Source: Plasmodium relictum
Taxonomy: Eukaryota > Apicomplexa > Aconoidasida > Haemosporida > Plasmodiidae
Assembly: GCF_900005765.1 (NCBI RefSeq)
Contig: NC_041685.1
Location: forward strand, 930,001-994,000
Length of the DNA stretch: 64,000 nucleotides
Direction of reading: 5' to 3'
Made by a program: the position numbers and the translations under genes. Positions 1 through 11,564 of this stretch are shown here, one piece after another; positions within the stretch are counted from its first letter, which is position 1, and each line of letters opens with the position of its first letter. The notes below the pieces were generated by a model. That model was not told the origin of the DNA and ran no database searches. It saw only the letters and a list, made by a program, of their open reading frames with translations.

Positions 1-13
1 TTAAATTTAAAAA

Positions 14-598
14 ATGGGTGAAATATACAATAAAAGGCACAAATATGTAAACAATGGTGAAAATAAAAAAAAAAAATTAGATTTAAGGAAATTATTAATA
101 AGATTATTTAAATAATATTAGTTTTATTATTTTTTAAAAATTTTATTTGGTTGCATTTTCTTTTTTATAGGAGTTTTAATATATGAATGGGAACAGAGTA
201 TAGATGAAATAAATATATATATAAATATGAATTCTAAAATAGTGAATAAAAATGACTTAGACATAGAAATAAAAAGCAAAAGAATACGAATTGGTTTAAA
301 AAAGATGAAAAGCTTTCTAGATGATGAATTATTTAGTGTAATTGACGAAGATTGCTCTTATTGGTTTATTGAAGATAATAATTTACATATTTTGTTAACA
401 AAAGCAAAAAAAGGGGAAGTGTGGAGTAGTGTTTTTAAAGGTCATAAGAATTTAAATGCTGTTGATGAAGATAATACAAAAAAAAAAATTCTTTTAGAAA
501 GATTTCAACAAGAATATCCAAATTTTGATTTTTCTTCTGCATCTTTTAATGGGCAAGTTCCTGATGCTAGAACTTTTATGGGAGGTATTAAATATTAA
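14..598 (+). CDS. NudC domain-containing protein 2-like (CS/p23 fold), two exons
   Basis: Exon 1 is 14-56 and exon 2 is 171-598; intron 57-170 starts GTGAAA and ends TTTTATAG, and the join restores a Gly codon. The 156-residue product begins MGEIYNKRHKYVNNG and runs into YEWEQSIDEINIYIN, the first beta strand of the CS domain. The end, LLERFQQEYPNFDFSSASF followed by PDARTFMGGIKY, is the NUDCD2 tail signature. NudC-family CS proteins act as HSP90 co-chaperones and support dynein-related functions in other eukaryotes; that role is inferred here. Length is normal for NUDCD2. The ATG at 14 is favoured because its KRH..V.NG segment aligns with plant and animal homologues, although the true 5' end is close to the window edge. 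Confidence 0.88.
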
Positions 599-993
599 CA
601 AAAAAAAGAAACAAAAATTTATAAAATATATTTTTACAAATATTTATAATCAAATATTTATTTTTTAATATGTTATGTTTTCAAAAAAAAATTATTAAAA
701 AAGGCTTAAAAATAGCCTACTATAAAAAAAAAAAAAGTTTTAAAAAAAATTAAATTTTTATATATAATAATATATATATATGTATTAGTATTTACAACAA
801 TAAAAATATACTTTTTTTATTTTGAAGTTTTACTTATATTTTATAATTTTTTTTTTTTTTTAAATTATTTTACTTAATCCTTTTTTTTGTTTTTTTTTTT
901 CGTTTTTCTATTTTATTATTTTTTTTTTATAATTGTCACTTTTAATAATATATACATTTATATTTATATGTGTATTTTTTTAAAACTTTGAGT
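599..993. other. Convergent intergenic region
   Basis: Lies between the stop codons of two convergent genes. It holds A-runs and T-runs and a short TATATA stretch near 770. It must contain both 3' ends, but no specific signal is distinguishable. Confidence 0.7.
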
Positions 994-1572
994 TTATTTA
1001 TGATCCTCTATCATATCTAGTAACAAGCTCCTTCTTTCAAATAGTGCTTTTGCATTAGTATCTTCTAAATTTTGTTTTATCAAAGAATTTTTTACATTAT
1101 TTGCTTGCTGTAATTTTAAAGCTTTTCTGCAGTTATTAAAATTAATAAAGCTATGAAGGCATTTATATTCTCTATCAAGTTTATTTAGTTGATAATTATT
1201 TTTTAAACAACGAAAGTAAATAGATCCTACTAATCTACAAGGATTATCTACTGTAGTACTTTTATTCCACATGTTATTATAATAATCTGCCTTATATTCT
1301 CTTGCATCTATGCTTAAATTATCTTCTATTTCTGGTTTACCATTTACTATGTCATACCACATCATCTTATCTTTCAAATTAATATTATTATTTATTGATA
1401 AACCAACAAAATTATAATTATCAAAAAGTTTTTTTAAAGAATAATTCAATTCCATATTTAATCTTCTTTTAATAAACCAATTTTTTAACTCACTTTCAAG
1501 TGAATTTATTTCGCTTTTTATTTTAAACAATGCATTATCCTCATTTTCAAATTTTTTAATATCTGTACTCAT
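994..1572 (-). CDS. Twin CX9C (CHCH-type) protein, function unknown
   Basis: Intact single-exon frame of 192 residues from an ATG at 1572. The family is not known to me, but the carboxy-terminal half has C112-x9-C122 and C138-x9-C148 separated by 15 residues. That is the twin CX9C arrangement of coiled-coil-helix-coiled-coil-helix proteins. Such proteins are normally oxidised by Mia40/Erv1-type machinery in the mitochondrial intermembrane space and often belong to respiratory-chain or ATP synthase complexes. The first 60 residues are charged and helical, with no obvious signal peptide, which also fits this import route. The location and partner are inferences from the cysteine spacing; the cysteines themselves are plain in the sequence. 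Confidence 0.75.
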   Translation of the reverse strand: MSTDIKKFENEDNALFKIKSEINSLESELKNWFIKRRLNMELNYSLKKLFDNYNFVGLSINNNINLKDKMMWYDIVNGKPEIEDNLSIDAREYKADYYNNMWNKSTTVDNPCRLVGSIYFRCLKNNYQLNKLDREYKCLHSFINFNNCRKALKLQQANNVKNSLIKQNLEDTNAKALFERRSLLLDMIEDHK

Positions 1573-4500
1573 TTTTTATATGCTTATTAATTTTTCAACA
1601 AATTTCTTTTCGTAAATATTTATTTTACTTAAAATATAAATACTTAATCTCACCAAGTCAGTTTTTATAAATATATTCATTTAAAAAAGAGGGAAAATTT
1701 TTTTTTATTTTAAATTTAGTGAAATATTTAATTTTGATTTTTTTGGAATATTTACTATTAATTCAATAGAAATTTTTATGTTATTAAAATACTTATTATT
1801 TATTTATTCAAAAATATTCTTTTAATTTAATAAAATATTTATTTTGAATTTATTCAATTTATGTTTTTAATTTATAATATTATTTTTTTTAAGTCAAAAT
1901 GCATTTATTCATAATTTAATTAAAAATATTTGTTCATAATAAAAAGATATGTTTATATTTTTTTTAATTTTTCTTGTTAGAATCAACTTAAATATTTTTT
2001 TTTTTTTTTTTTTGAATTAATTTTAATTTTTTTTCTTTATCTTTTTTAATTTAAAGATAATTAAAAATTTTCTCTAACAAAATTTCGAAATTTTTTTAAA
2101 AATGATACAAGTATTCCTATTAATATAATTGAAATATCCCGTATCAAAGTATTAATGAAAACCGGAGCGTTACTAATAAAAATTAATAAAAAAAAAATAC
2201 AAAAAAAAAGCCTTTTAAAAAATGTACAAAATTTTAGTTTCCAATTTTCTAATATTTTTTTTTTTTAAAGAAATATAAAAAAGAAATAATAATTTTAAAA
2301 TGCATAATTAAAAAAACATACACTAATTCTCTTATAAGCTCTTTTTTCATAATAGATCTACTTGCATATTAATAAGAGTACCTCTTATTATTATTAAGGT
2401 TTTTACTTTATTGTACATATAAGATAAAAATTTGAGAAAAATACATTTAAAAGAAAAAAAAAGATGAATCAAATACTTCATAGTAACAAAATATAAAATT
2501 TTTAATTTTTATTTAATTTTATTATTTGAGAATATTTGGGAATATTTTAGAACAATTGGGAATATGAGAAATATAAGCATGAATAAAAATTTCTATTTAA
2601 AATAAAAAGAAAAAAAAGAAGACATCTCTTTTTTAAATATTAATTTTTTATATGATTTTTTTATTTTCTTTTAAATTTTTTCATAGAGTTTATTTATTTA
2701 TTTATTCATGTTATTTTATTTTATTTTTTTTTTTTTTTTGTCTTCATTTTTATTAAAGCTTGCATTCTTTTAGTTTGAGTCACTATTAGATTTTTCACTG
2801 ACATTTTTTTTAAAAAATACGATGAAAAAAAAAAAAAAAATGCGTTCAAAAGGAAGTTTATACAATTTTTTTCTAATTACTAGATGTACATACATTATAT
2901 ATTCTAAAAAAATAAAAAAAATATTTCTATAAACCATCTTTTATGACATGGAAAATCGATATCATTCACTAAATTCATTTAGATTTTATATTATGAATAT
3001 ATAGATATATACATAAATATATAAATATAATTTTTTTTTTTTTTTAGCCCAAAACTAATAAAAAAAAAAAAAAAAAAAGTAAATAATTGAAAAAAAATAA
3101 GAGCGACAAAAATACATATATACAAATATTTTTTTTTTTAATTCTAGAATTATATTTGTAAACCTTTCTTAAATTTTCATATTAAAAAAAAAGAAAAGAA
3201 ATTATTATAATATTATTAAATGCTTATTTATATTTAAAAAAGTTTGCTAATTTTTATTTTATTATTAATTTTATATTTCTATTCAAGAATATATAACTTT
3301 ACTATTATTATCTCAAAAAAAAAAGTAGGCACGTATTTTATGTAAAGAACCTAGAGAAGTAGGATATTGTCATTTTTTCTTTTCAATTTTTTATTTTAAG
3401 TTTTTTTTTTTTTAAAGATGTATATTATTCATTAAGAAGAAAAAATAATTCTATTTTCATTTTTATTTTTATTTTTTTAAATTTCAAAATAATAGTTTGT
3501 GCATAATGATATCAATTCATTTTAAACTTAAAAAAAAGTAAATAAGCATAAACAAATGAGAAAAAAAAGATATACAAAATAGTTTATATATATATATATA
3601 TGTATATATGCTTAAACATATAGAATTATATATATATAAAAATAAAATTCATATTTTTATAATAATTTGCTAGTAATTATTCTTATATAATTCATAAAAA
3701 TAACAAAATTTTGAATAGTATATTTACAATATATATATCAAACTTATGATTTATATTTTTGTAATAAATATATTTTTATTCCTTCATTTTATTTTAATTT
3801 ATTTACGTTTTTATGTTATTATTTTATTTTTTTTTATAGTATTTTAATAGTAAATATATGCATATTCGTATAATTTATTTATATAATAAGCAGTTCTTTT
3901 TTAAAAGCTTTTTTAATATAATCTTATAAAATTTTGATGTTTTTTATTTTTCATTATATAATAATTTCAATTTTTTTATTTTATCAGTCATTATTTTTCA
4001 TTACATCATATATAGACATTATGCATATATATGTATATATATATAAAGAATAAAAATTAACAAGAAAACTTATATTTGAGTTACAAGAAATTTTTTTTTT
4101 TTTTTTTAATTTATGTCTAAATATCATTTTGTTTCATATACTAATTTTTTTAGTTTTTTTTTTTTTTTTCTTTTTTTATTATTTATAAATTTTTACTAGA
4201 TTTTAATAGATATCTTTTTTTTTTTTTTAATCTAAAAAATTTCCTTTTAAATGTTTTTCAATTATATTTTTAATATTTTTTAATATGATTATATTTTAAT
4301 ATCTAATTAGAAAATAATAACTCCACATATTTATAAGGAGGAAAAGGAAAAATATAAATACTATTTTTATTTTATTATTTTAATTTTTTTTAAGTTTTCA
4401 ATAGTAGTAATATATATATACTTATACATAAGTGCGTTTTTAGTGTTTTTTTTTTTTTTTAATTACTATATATATATTACTAGCTTTGCTTATTTCCATT

Positions 4501-5475
4501 CCTATTTTTTTTCCCTTTTATACAATTTTGAAATACTATATTTTCAAAAAATTTTGAAAGTTTTTTGGTAATTTGATTGTTATTAGTAGATACTTTTTTA
4601 TAAATGCAATTATGTATTTATACATATATTCATTTATATATTCTACTTATGCATTCATACATATATTTTATATTATATGATACATATTTTATTTTTCTTT
4701 ACAAGTACTTTTTTGTTTGATTCTTAAGTGAAAGAAGAAATTAAAAAAAAAAAAGAAGAAAAAAAAAAAGATCATATATAGAAAATTAATACAAATTGTA
4801 CCTTCTTTATAAAATATATATTTTATATGTATAGCTTCATTTAATTCTTCCACCTTTCTTTATTTTATATAGTAGTACAATCAGTAATAATATTTGTTAT
4901 ATTTGAAGAATATATCTTCATATAATTAATTTTTATTATTATTGTTTGTTTATATTTAGAAGAAAAAAAAAATTTATATATATATGGAAAAAAAAATTCA
5001 TTTTATTAGAAAAGTATTCAATTAATGAAGTAAATTACTAGTATATATACATACATAAAAGATACACATATACATGTATATGCCTATCTATATTCATTTA
5101 TATGAACAGATATATATATATATATATATATATCTTTTAAAAGATTAAGAGAAAAGAATTAATAAAAAAGAATTTATATTCCATTATATTTTTTTCAAAT
5201 ATTACGAAGTTAGTTCTTCTACATTTATATTTTTCATTATATATGTACTTATTTTATTTTACTTTTTTTTAATATATTCTTCCGTTTTTCTTAATAATAT
5301 AAAATTTTGTTATAAATATAAATAAAAAAATTGCAATATATATATATATACACTTATTTTTCTTTCGCTTTTTAAATTAATTGAAGCTAAATTATAGTAT
5401 ATAAGTAAGAGTACATAAATAATGTTATTACTAAATGTAGTAATTTTATATTTTTTAAAAAATTTCTTTTTTTTT

Positions 5476-5509
<34 letters not shown>

Positions 5510-6721
5510 TTTTTGAGTATTTTTAAATAGCCTTAGCTTAAACTTCAAAAATAAGCATATTATTTTTTTATTCTATTTTAATTATTAATTTCATACATGA
5601 TTGATTACAACACTAATACATATCCAGCAAGTACATAAATGTGTTAATAAAATTAAAAAAAAAACTACATATATTAATCTAAAATAATTTATTACTTTTA
5701 TTATGTACTCTTATTATAATTTATCATTATTGTTTATTATTATTTATTATAATTATCTATTAATACTATTCAGTATCATTTCTTATTTATCATTATTACG
5801 TATTATCATTGTATATGCTATTATTTATTATTTTTATATATTTTTTTTTTATTTTAAAATTTTAGTTATTACTATTATATTTTTTGTAATTTTATTTGTA
5901 TATTTTAAAGAATTAAAAGAAAAATTAAAAAAAAAAAAAAAAAATACCCATTTGAATAATTATCAATTTATAAAAATATGTCTGTTGTTAGTAGTAATTT
6001 AAATTAAATTATTAATAGATAATACTATATTAAAAAAAAAAAAAAAAATTAAATATATATATAATTGGAAAAACAAATATGATAAATTTTTATATAAAAA
6101 AAGTTGTACATTTATATGTATATATATTTAATATATATATGTATACTTGCCACTAAAAATATTTTATGTATTTCTTTTTTTTTTTTTTTAAATTAAATTA
6201 TACCTAATATTTTTAATAAAATAAAATAGAATATATAATTTATTTTTTTATTTTTCTTTCTTTTTCCTTTTTTCTTTCTTCTTTTTTCTTTTTTATTATT
6301 TTTTATTTTTTAATTTTTTTTTTTTTTTTTTGATAAAAAAAGGATATTTAAAATATATTTTTTTTTTATGTTAAGGTTTTTCACATTTATAAATTATAAT
6401 TTTTAGTTTTTGAAACAAAATTTTTAATACTAATTTTAAATGTCTTTTAAATATAAATCTGCTTTAAGTATATATGTAGTTTTTTTCTTTTCTTTTCATT
6501 TTATTATATGTATTCTTTATGATAAAAATATTTAAATGTATTAAAAATTTATGAAATAGAAAAGGTCAAATTAAAACATATTTGTATATAATTACTTGTA
6601 CATATATATATGTATGTATCATTATATATAAATATAAGAAAAAAAAGCTAAAAATAATTAGAAATAATAAGAAATTAGAGATACGTATAAATACTTTATG
6701 TAAAAGAGTGTTCCAACAAAA
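1573..6721. other. Large gene-free stretch (about 5.1 kb)
   Basis: No reading frame with gene-like composition is visible. The stretch holds many poly(A), poly(T) and (TA)n runs (for example around 5110-5132 and 5478-5507), a slightly G+C-richer patch at about 2130-2175, and a perfect short inverted repeat at 2370-2390. The open frame near 5703-6002 is a low-complexity Tyr/Ile/Leu run and is not believed to be a gene. The stretch lies between the 5' ends of two divergent genes, so it must contain both promoters and possibly long untranslated leaders. Confidence 0.6.
2370..2390. repeat. Perfect 9-bp inverted repeat with 3-bp spacer
   Basis: TAATAAGAG, spacer TAC, then CTCTTATTA. The two arms are exact reverse complements. 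The element lies inside the long gene-free stretch about 0.8 kb upstream of the CX9C gene. It could be a dimeric protein-binding site or a small hairpin; nothing in the sequence decides between them. Confidence 0.6.
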
Positions 6722-9700
6722 ATGTAAGTTTAGAATAAGTACATATAAATAATAAACAAATAAAAGTATAAATAATTCTTATAATAATACATACATATAT
6801 ATATATATATTCATTTTTTTTTTTTAAAGGCTATATAAAACTCAGCTTTGTTCTTTTTATGCAAAAGGTATTTGTGCAAGAGGCAATAAATGTAGCTGGG
6901 CACATGGTCAGTTAGATGTTAGACCAATGCCCAAATTCTACAAAGTAATTATATTTAATATTTACCTAGAACATTCTTTTTTTTTTCTTTTTTTTTTTCT
7001 TTTTTTTCTTTTAAATAATATACTGTTATTTTAATAATTAACTTTTTTTTTTTTTTTTTTTTTAAAGACAAGAATGTGTTACACATTTTTATCAGGAAGT
7101 TATTGTGAAGCTTCTAAATGTACTTTTGCTCATACAGAAGAAGAATTAAGAGGATCAGGAAAAGCCCTTAGATTGTGTACAAAATATTTCTTAGATGGTA
7201 AATATTTTAATTTAAATAATATTTTTATATATCTATTATTTATTATAATTTTAATTTATTTTTAAAAATTTTCCAAATTTTGAAGGTTATTGCAACAAAG
7301 CAGATAAATGCCCAATGGCTCATAACATAAATCAACTTGATCCTTCTGTTAAGTTTTCTTCAACAGAATTAATGAATAGAGTGTATAATAATGATGAAAA
7401 TTTGAATTATAAAAATAAGTTAGATTTAAAAAATAATGAAAATAATATGTATATGAAAAATGATGATCAAAATAATCAAGAAGATAATAAAGAAGATAAT
7501 TACAATATCATTAGCCAATTTAATGAAAACGAACAAGCTATAAAAAATCCAAAGAAAAATACACTTAATTTTTATTCAAATAATGATAAAAAAACATACA
7601 AGGAATATTTACTAGAAAATAATCTAGAAAATGATTATTTCAATGAAATGAAAAAAAAAAAGGAAAATGGTAATTTCAAATATATATATTTTATACATAT
7701 TATTATAGTTTTTTAATACAATATATAGCTTTCTTTAGTATTTAACCTTTCTAAAATTACTATCTTTATCATTAAAAATAAGTTATATATTATTTAAATA
7801 TTTCCTTCATATCATTTTTTTTTTCTTAATACAATTTATAGAAAATGTTTTTTTCAATAACAGTGACCCTTTAATTAATAATGATTGTATAAAAAATAAA
7901 AATACAAAAAATGATTTCATAAAAAATGAATTTTTAAATAATCATGAGAATTTAAAAAATGATTATCATCATAAGAATGAAGATTTTGCAAAAAACAATG
8001 AATTTTTAAAAGTAAATGAGAAGCTATCCCCCAGTGAATACAACTATAATCAAGAATTAAATGGAAGAGAAAGCAAAAATTTTAAATTATATACATATAA
8101 AAACGATGACAATATTGACATGCTTAATAATTATGAAAATTTTAAGAATATGAATATCAGCAGTAAAACGAGATTAATTAATGATTATTATAAAAACAGT
8201 ATTTCATCAATAGAGACGAATATGCAAAATATTGATAACATACATTTAGAGAAGTTAAAAAATTTAAGAAAAATAGAAAAGGCAAATTTATCATCCAATG
8301 CAAATTGTAACTTAAACTTTAATTTATTAAATAAAATGGATAAAAATGATATAGATTTTGAAGAAGAAAAAATTGTTTATAATAAATCAAAAAAAAAAGA
8401 TACTGTAGAAAATTCTGTATTTGATTCTAATACTACCTATGAAAATTCAAAAAACAATTCCAATTATTATTGTGATAATATTATAAATTTAAATAAAACA
8501 AAAGAAAATTTAGAAAACTGTGAAAATGATAGTTTAAGTTTTAGCTACAAGAGCAACATGACCAATGAAAAAAATGTTAATCAACTTAATTTAGATAATC
8601 TTATATACAATATAAACAATATTAATTTAGTAAATATGAATAATGAAATGGAAGCTAAAAATAAAAATATAAAATCTGTTGTAATGAAATCAAACAAAAG
8701 TAAAGTTCAAAATTGTGAAAAGACAAATATAGCGAGTTTAAAAGAAGAAAATAAATCAGATAACGAAAAATATTTCCATGAAGATATTAATTCGCAGTAT
8801 GTTAATAATTCAGATTATAATATTAAAAAATACCTTCTTTTAAATAAGTACATAATTGATAATTCTAATAAGTATAATGAGCAATTACTAGTATCAAAAA
8901 ATGCAAACAGTGATATCGATGACAATATATTAAATAATTATAATTTTAAAAATAATTATACCAATTCAAATGCAAATAATATATACAATGGTATAAATTT
9001 AAGTGATGGAATAAATAATATAAATGGTAATAGTTTAAAAAAAAATCTAAATAATTTAACTAATACCAAGAAGAATATAAATAATAACACAAGTAATATT
9101 AATAAATTGAACATAGACAGTATTAATGAAATAAAAAAGTTTAAAAATTTAGATAATAATAATGTGGAAAATTTAAATAATCACAATTTCAATAATGGTG
9201 ATATAACTGCAAACGAAGAGAATGATGATGAAAATTCTAATGACTTTATTTTGAAAAATTTAAATAACAATATAAATAAAAATATCCTTTTAAATAATAA
9301 AATAAGTATGCTAAATAAAAATATAAATAATGAAAATGTAGATCATTTAAACAATGAAGATGACGAAGAAATTATAAATATCAAAAACAATAATGAAATT
9401 ATTAATAATCATATAGAACATAAAAGAAATATGTATATGTTAAATGTAAATAACATGAATTTTATGAATAATATTGATATAAATAGAATTAATGATAATA
9501 TAAAAAGTAAGTTAAATAATATTAATGAAAATATCACAAATTTTGAAGATATTAATAAGATTCTAATAAACGAAAATCCTAACAATATTAATTATAATTT
9601 AGATAATTTTTTGAATAAAAAGAATGTAGATAAAATGACTAATAGTTTAGAAAACAGTTCCAGCAATTCTAATAATTTAAAATATTTAAATAGAAAAAAT

Positions 9701-10354
9701 CTTATATATAAATCTAATAATTTTAATGAAAATATGAATTTAGTAGATATATGTGCGTTGAATAGTAATAATAATATAAAAAGTGTTGAAATGAATACAA
9801 ACATAAACAATGGTATGATAAATAATAATATGAGTAGTGGTAGCAATAATAATAACAATACCACTAATAATATTAATAATAACAATAATAACAATCATGT
9901 TAATAAACATAATAACACCAATAGCATTAATTGTAATAATATAAGTAATAATAATAATGAAAATAATATCACTAATAACATTAGTAGCAATGATCATAAT
10001 TATTATTTCAATGATTATAATAAAATAGATATTTCTAATTTAGCAAAATATAATTATTCAAATAATTATATAGATACAAATAAAAATAATTATATTGCAA
10101 ATAATAATTCAGAAATGTATGAAATTTCTTATAAAAATGATGAAGGTTTTACTAATTATATTTATAGTAATAAAAATGATATAATTAATAAAAGGAAAAA
10201 TTCATCTAATATTAATGTAAAGGATGATCATATATTATATTTTAATAATAAAAATGGAAAAAAAATTTTAAAAAACTTTAATCCTTTAACTTATAGCTTC
10301 AGTGGACTATGCGAATGTTTAAGCAAAAATGAAGAAATAAAAAATAAAGAATAG
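6722..10354 (+). CDS. Triple CCCH zinc-finger protein with long Asn-rich tail, five exons
   Basis: Exons are 6722-6723, 6830-6944, 7068-7197, 7286-7669 and 7842-10354, giving 1047 residues with all joins in frame. Exon 1 supplies only the A and T of the start codon; the G comes from exon 2 after a GTAAGT...TTTAAAG intron. Three fingers follow: C8-x7-C16-x5-C22-x3-H26, C43-x8-C52-x4-C57-x3-H61 and C76-x8-C85-x5-C91-x3-H95. CCCH fingers of this kind usually bind single-stranded RNA, so a post-transcriptional regulator is the likely role, probably cytosolic or nuclear. The remaining roughly 950 residues are mostly Asn/Lys/Ile/Asp low complexity, with a less repetitive end (FNPLTYSFSGLCECLSK) that looks conserved. 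In P. falciparum a zinc-finger gene also precedes fumarase, by memory. The open frames antisense to 9592-9997 mirror the AAT repeats. Confidence 0.85.
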
Positions 10355-11564
10355 AAGTAATAAATATGTAAAGAATTATTAGAAATATTTACAATAAAGA
10401 ATAAGAGAGAATATAAAATAACTGAAGTTTAGCTTTTTTTTTTTTTCCCCTTTTTTTTTAAATATTGTATAATAATTTGTTTGAAAAAAAAAAAATCAAT
10501 ATATAAATATTTCGATAGTAAATAATCATATCATTTACATGATTTAATAAAGTAATAAGAATTTATTACTACGATATTTTAAAATAATATTCTTGATTTT
10601 AGAATATAGTTTTAGTATTTTTTTTTGCAGTTTCTTTTTTTTTTTTACTCCAATTAAAAAATATATAATTTATTATCTAAATTTTTTAATTACACAATTC
10701 ATTTGAAAATTTTGTTATGATATTTCAAATTTAATTAAATAGAAAAATATTATATATACTACCAATATATATATAAATGATTTCCTCTCTTTTTTTTTAT
10801 GTAAAATTAAAATTAAATGTATATATATATATATTTTTTTTTTTTAAACATTTTTATAAAAATATAAAGAAGTGTGTTATTTTTTTAAATTACACTTTGT
10901 TAATTTGTTTATTTGTTTACTCTATATGATACATTTTATTCATTTATATATTTTTTTCATATATTTATTCGCAAAATAATTTAACATACGTGTAAATATA
11001 TATATATTTGCATGCATTATGTATTTAAAAAAACATTCTTAAAATAATTTACTGTAGTTTTTATCAAAAAAAAACATTCAACATCATTTAAAATATATAT
11101 TTACATAAATAAGTGTTAAAAAATTGACTAAATATCTTTATTAAATATAGAAAATACATTTAAGAATAATTTAAAAAAAAAAAAAAAATATAAATGAAAC
11201 ATAAAAAAAAATGGAAATGTATATGAAATTATTAAAAAAATGATATAATTAATAACAAAAAGGTCATTAAAGCATATTAAAGAATATAAATTAACTAGAT
11301 ACATTTTTAGAAGAACATAAAAAAAAGAAACTTAATTTTCTTTATTATTATTTTTTTTTTCTTTTTTTTTTATATATATAGGGTTAAAAAAATAAAAAAG
11401 ATAAAAAATATATATATTTTTATTAAACATTTTTTAGGAATTTTTTTTTTGTCAATTATTTTATAAAAAAATTGTAGGAAGTAAGATATATTCTATGAAT
11501 ATAAGTGAAAACATTTATGATAATATTAAAAAAAAAATTTTTTTTTAAAACAAAGTAGTGTAAA
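10355..11564. promoter_or_regulatory. Intergenic region upstream of fumarase
   Basis: A/T-rich spacer between two head-to-tail genes. It carries a palindromic TGCATGCA (listed separately) and long T- and A-runs. It should contain the 3' end of the zinc-finger gene and the promoter of fumarase; exact ends cannot be read. Confidence 0.55.
11009..11016. promoter_or_regulatory. TGCATGCA palindrome, candidate ApiAP2 site
   Basis: Exact TGCATGCA about 550 bp upstream of the fumarase start codon. This octamer is the published binding motif of the sporozoite regulator AP2-Sp. Chance occurrence is possible, but G+C-containing octamers are rare in this sequence. Confidence 0.4.

Noticed and set aside
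5703-6002. 99-codon frame in the gene-free block
   Set aside because: Almost only Tyr, Ile, Leu, Phe and a Lys run; composition equals local A/T repeats and no splice partner or conserved motif is seen.
1573-6721. Possible centromere
   Set aside because: Plasmodium centromeres are a roughly 2-kb core of nearly pure A/T with small imperfect repeats; this block has dispersed G and C and no such core that I can see.
9592-9997. Two antisense frames opposite the zinc-finger gene
   Set aside because: They are Leu/Ile/Val runs produced by reading AAT/AAC repeats backwards.
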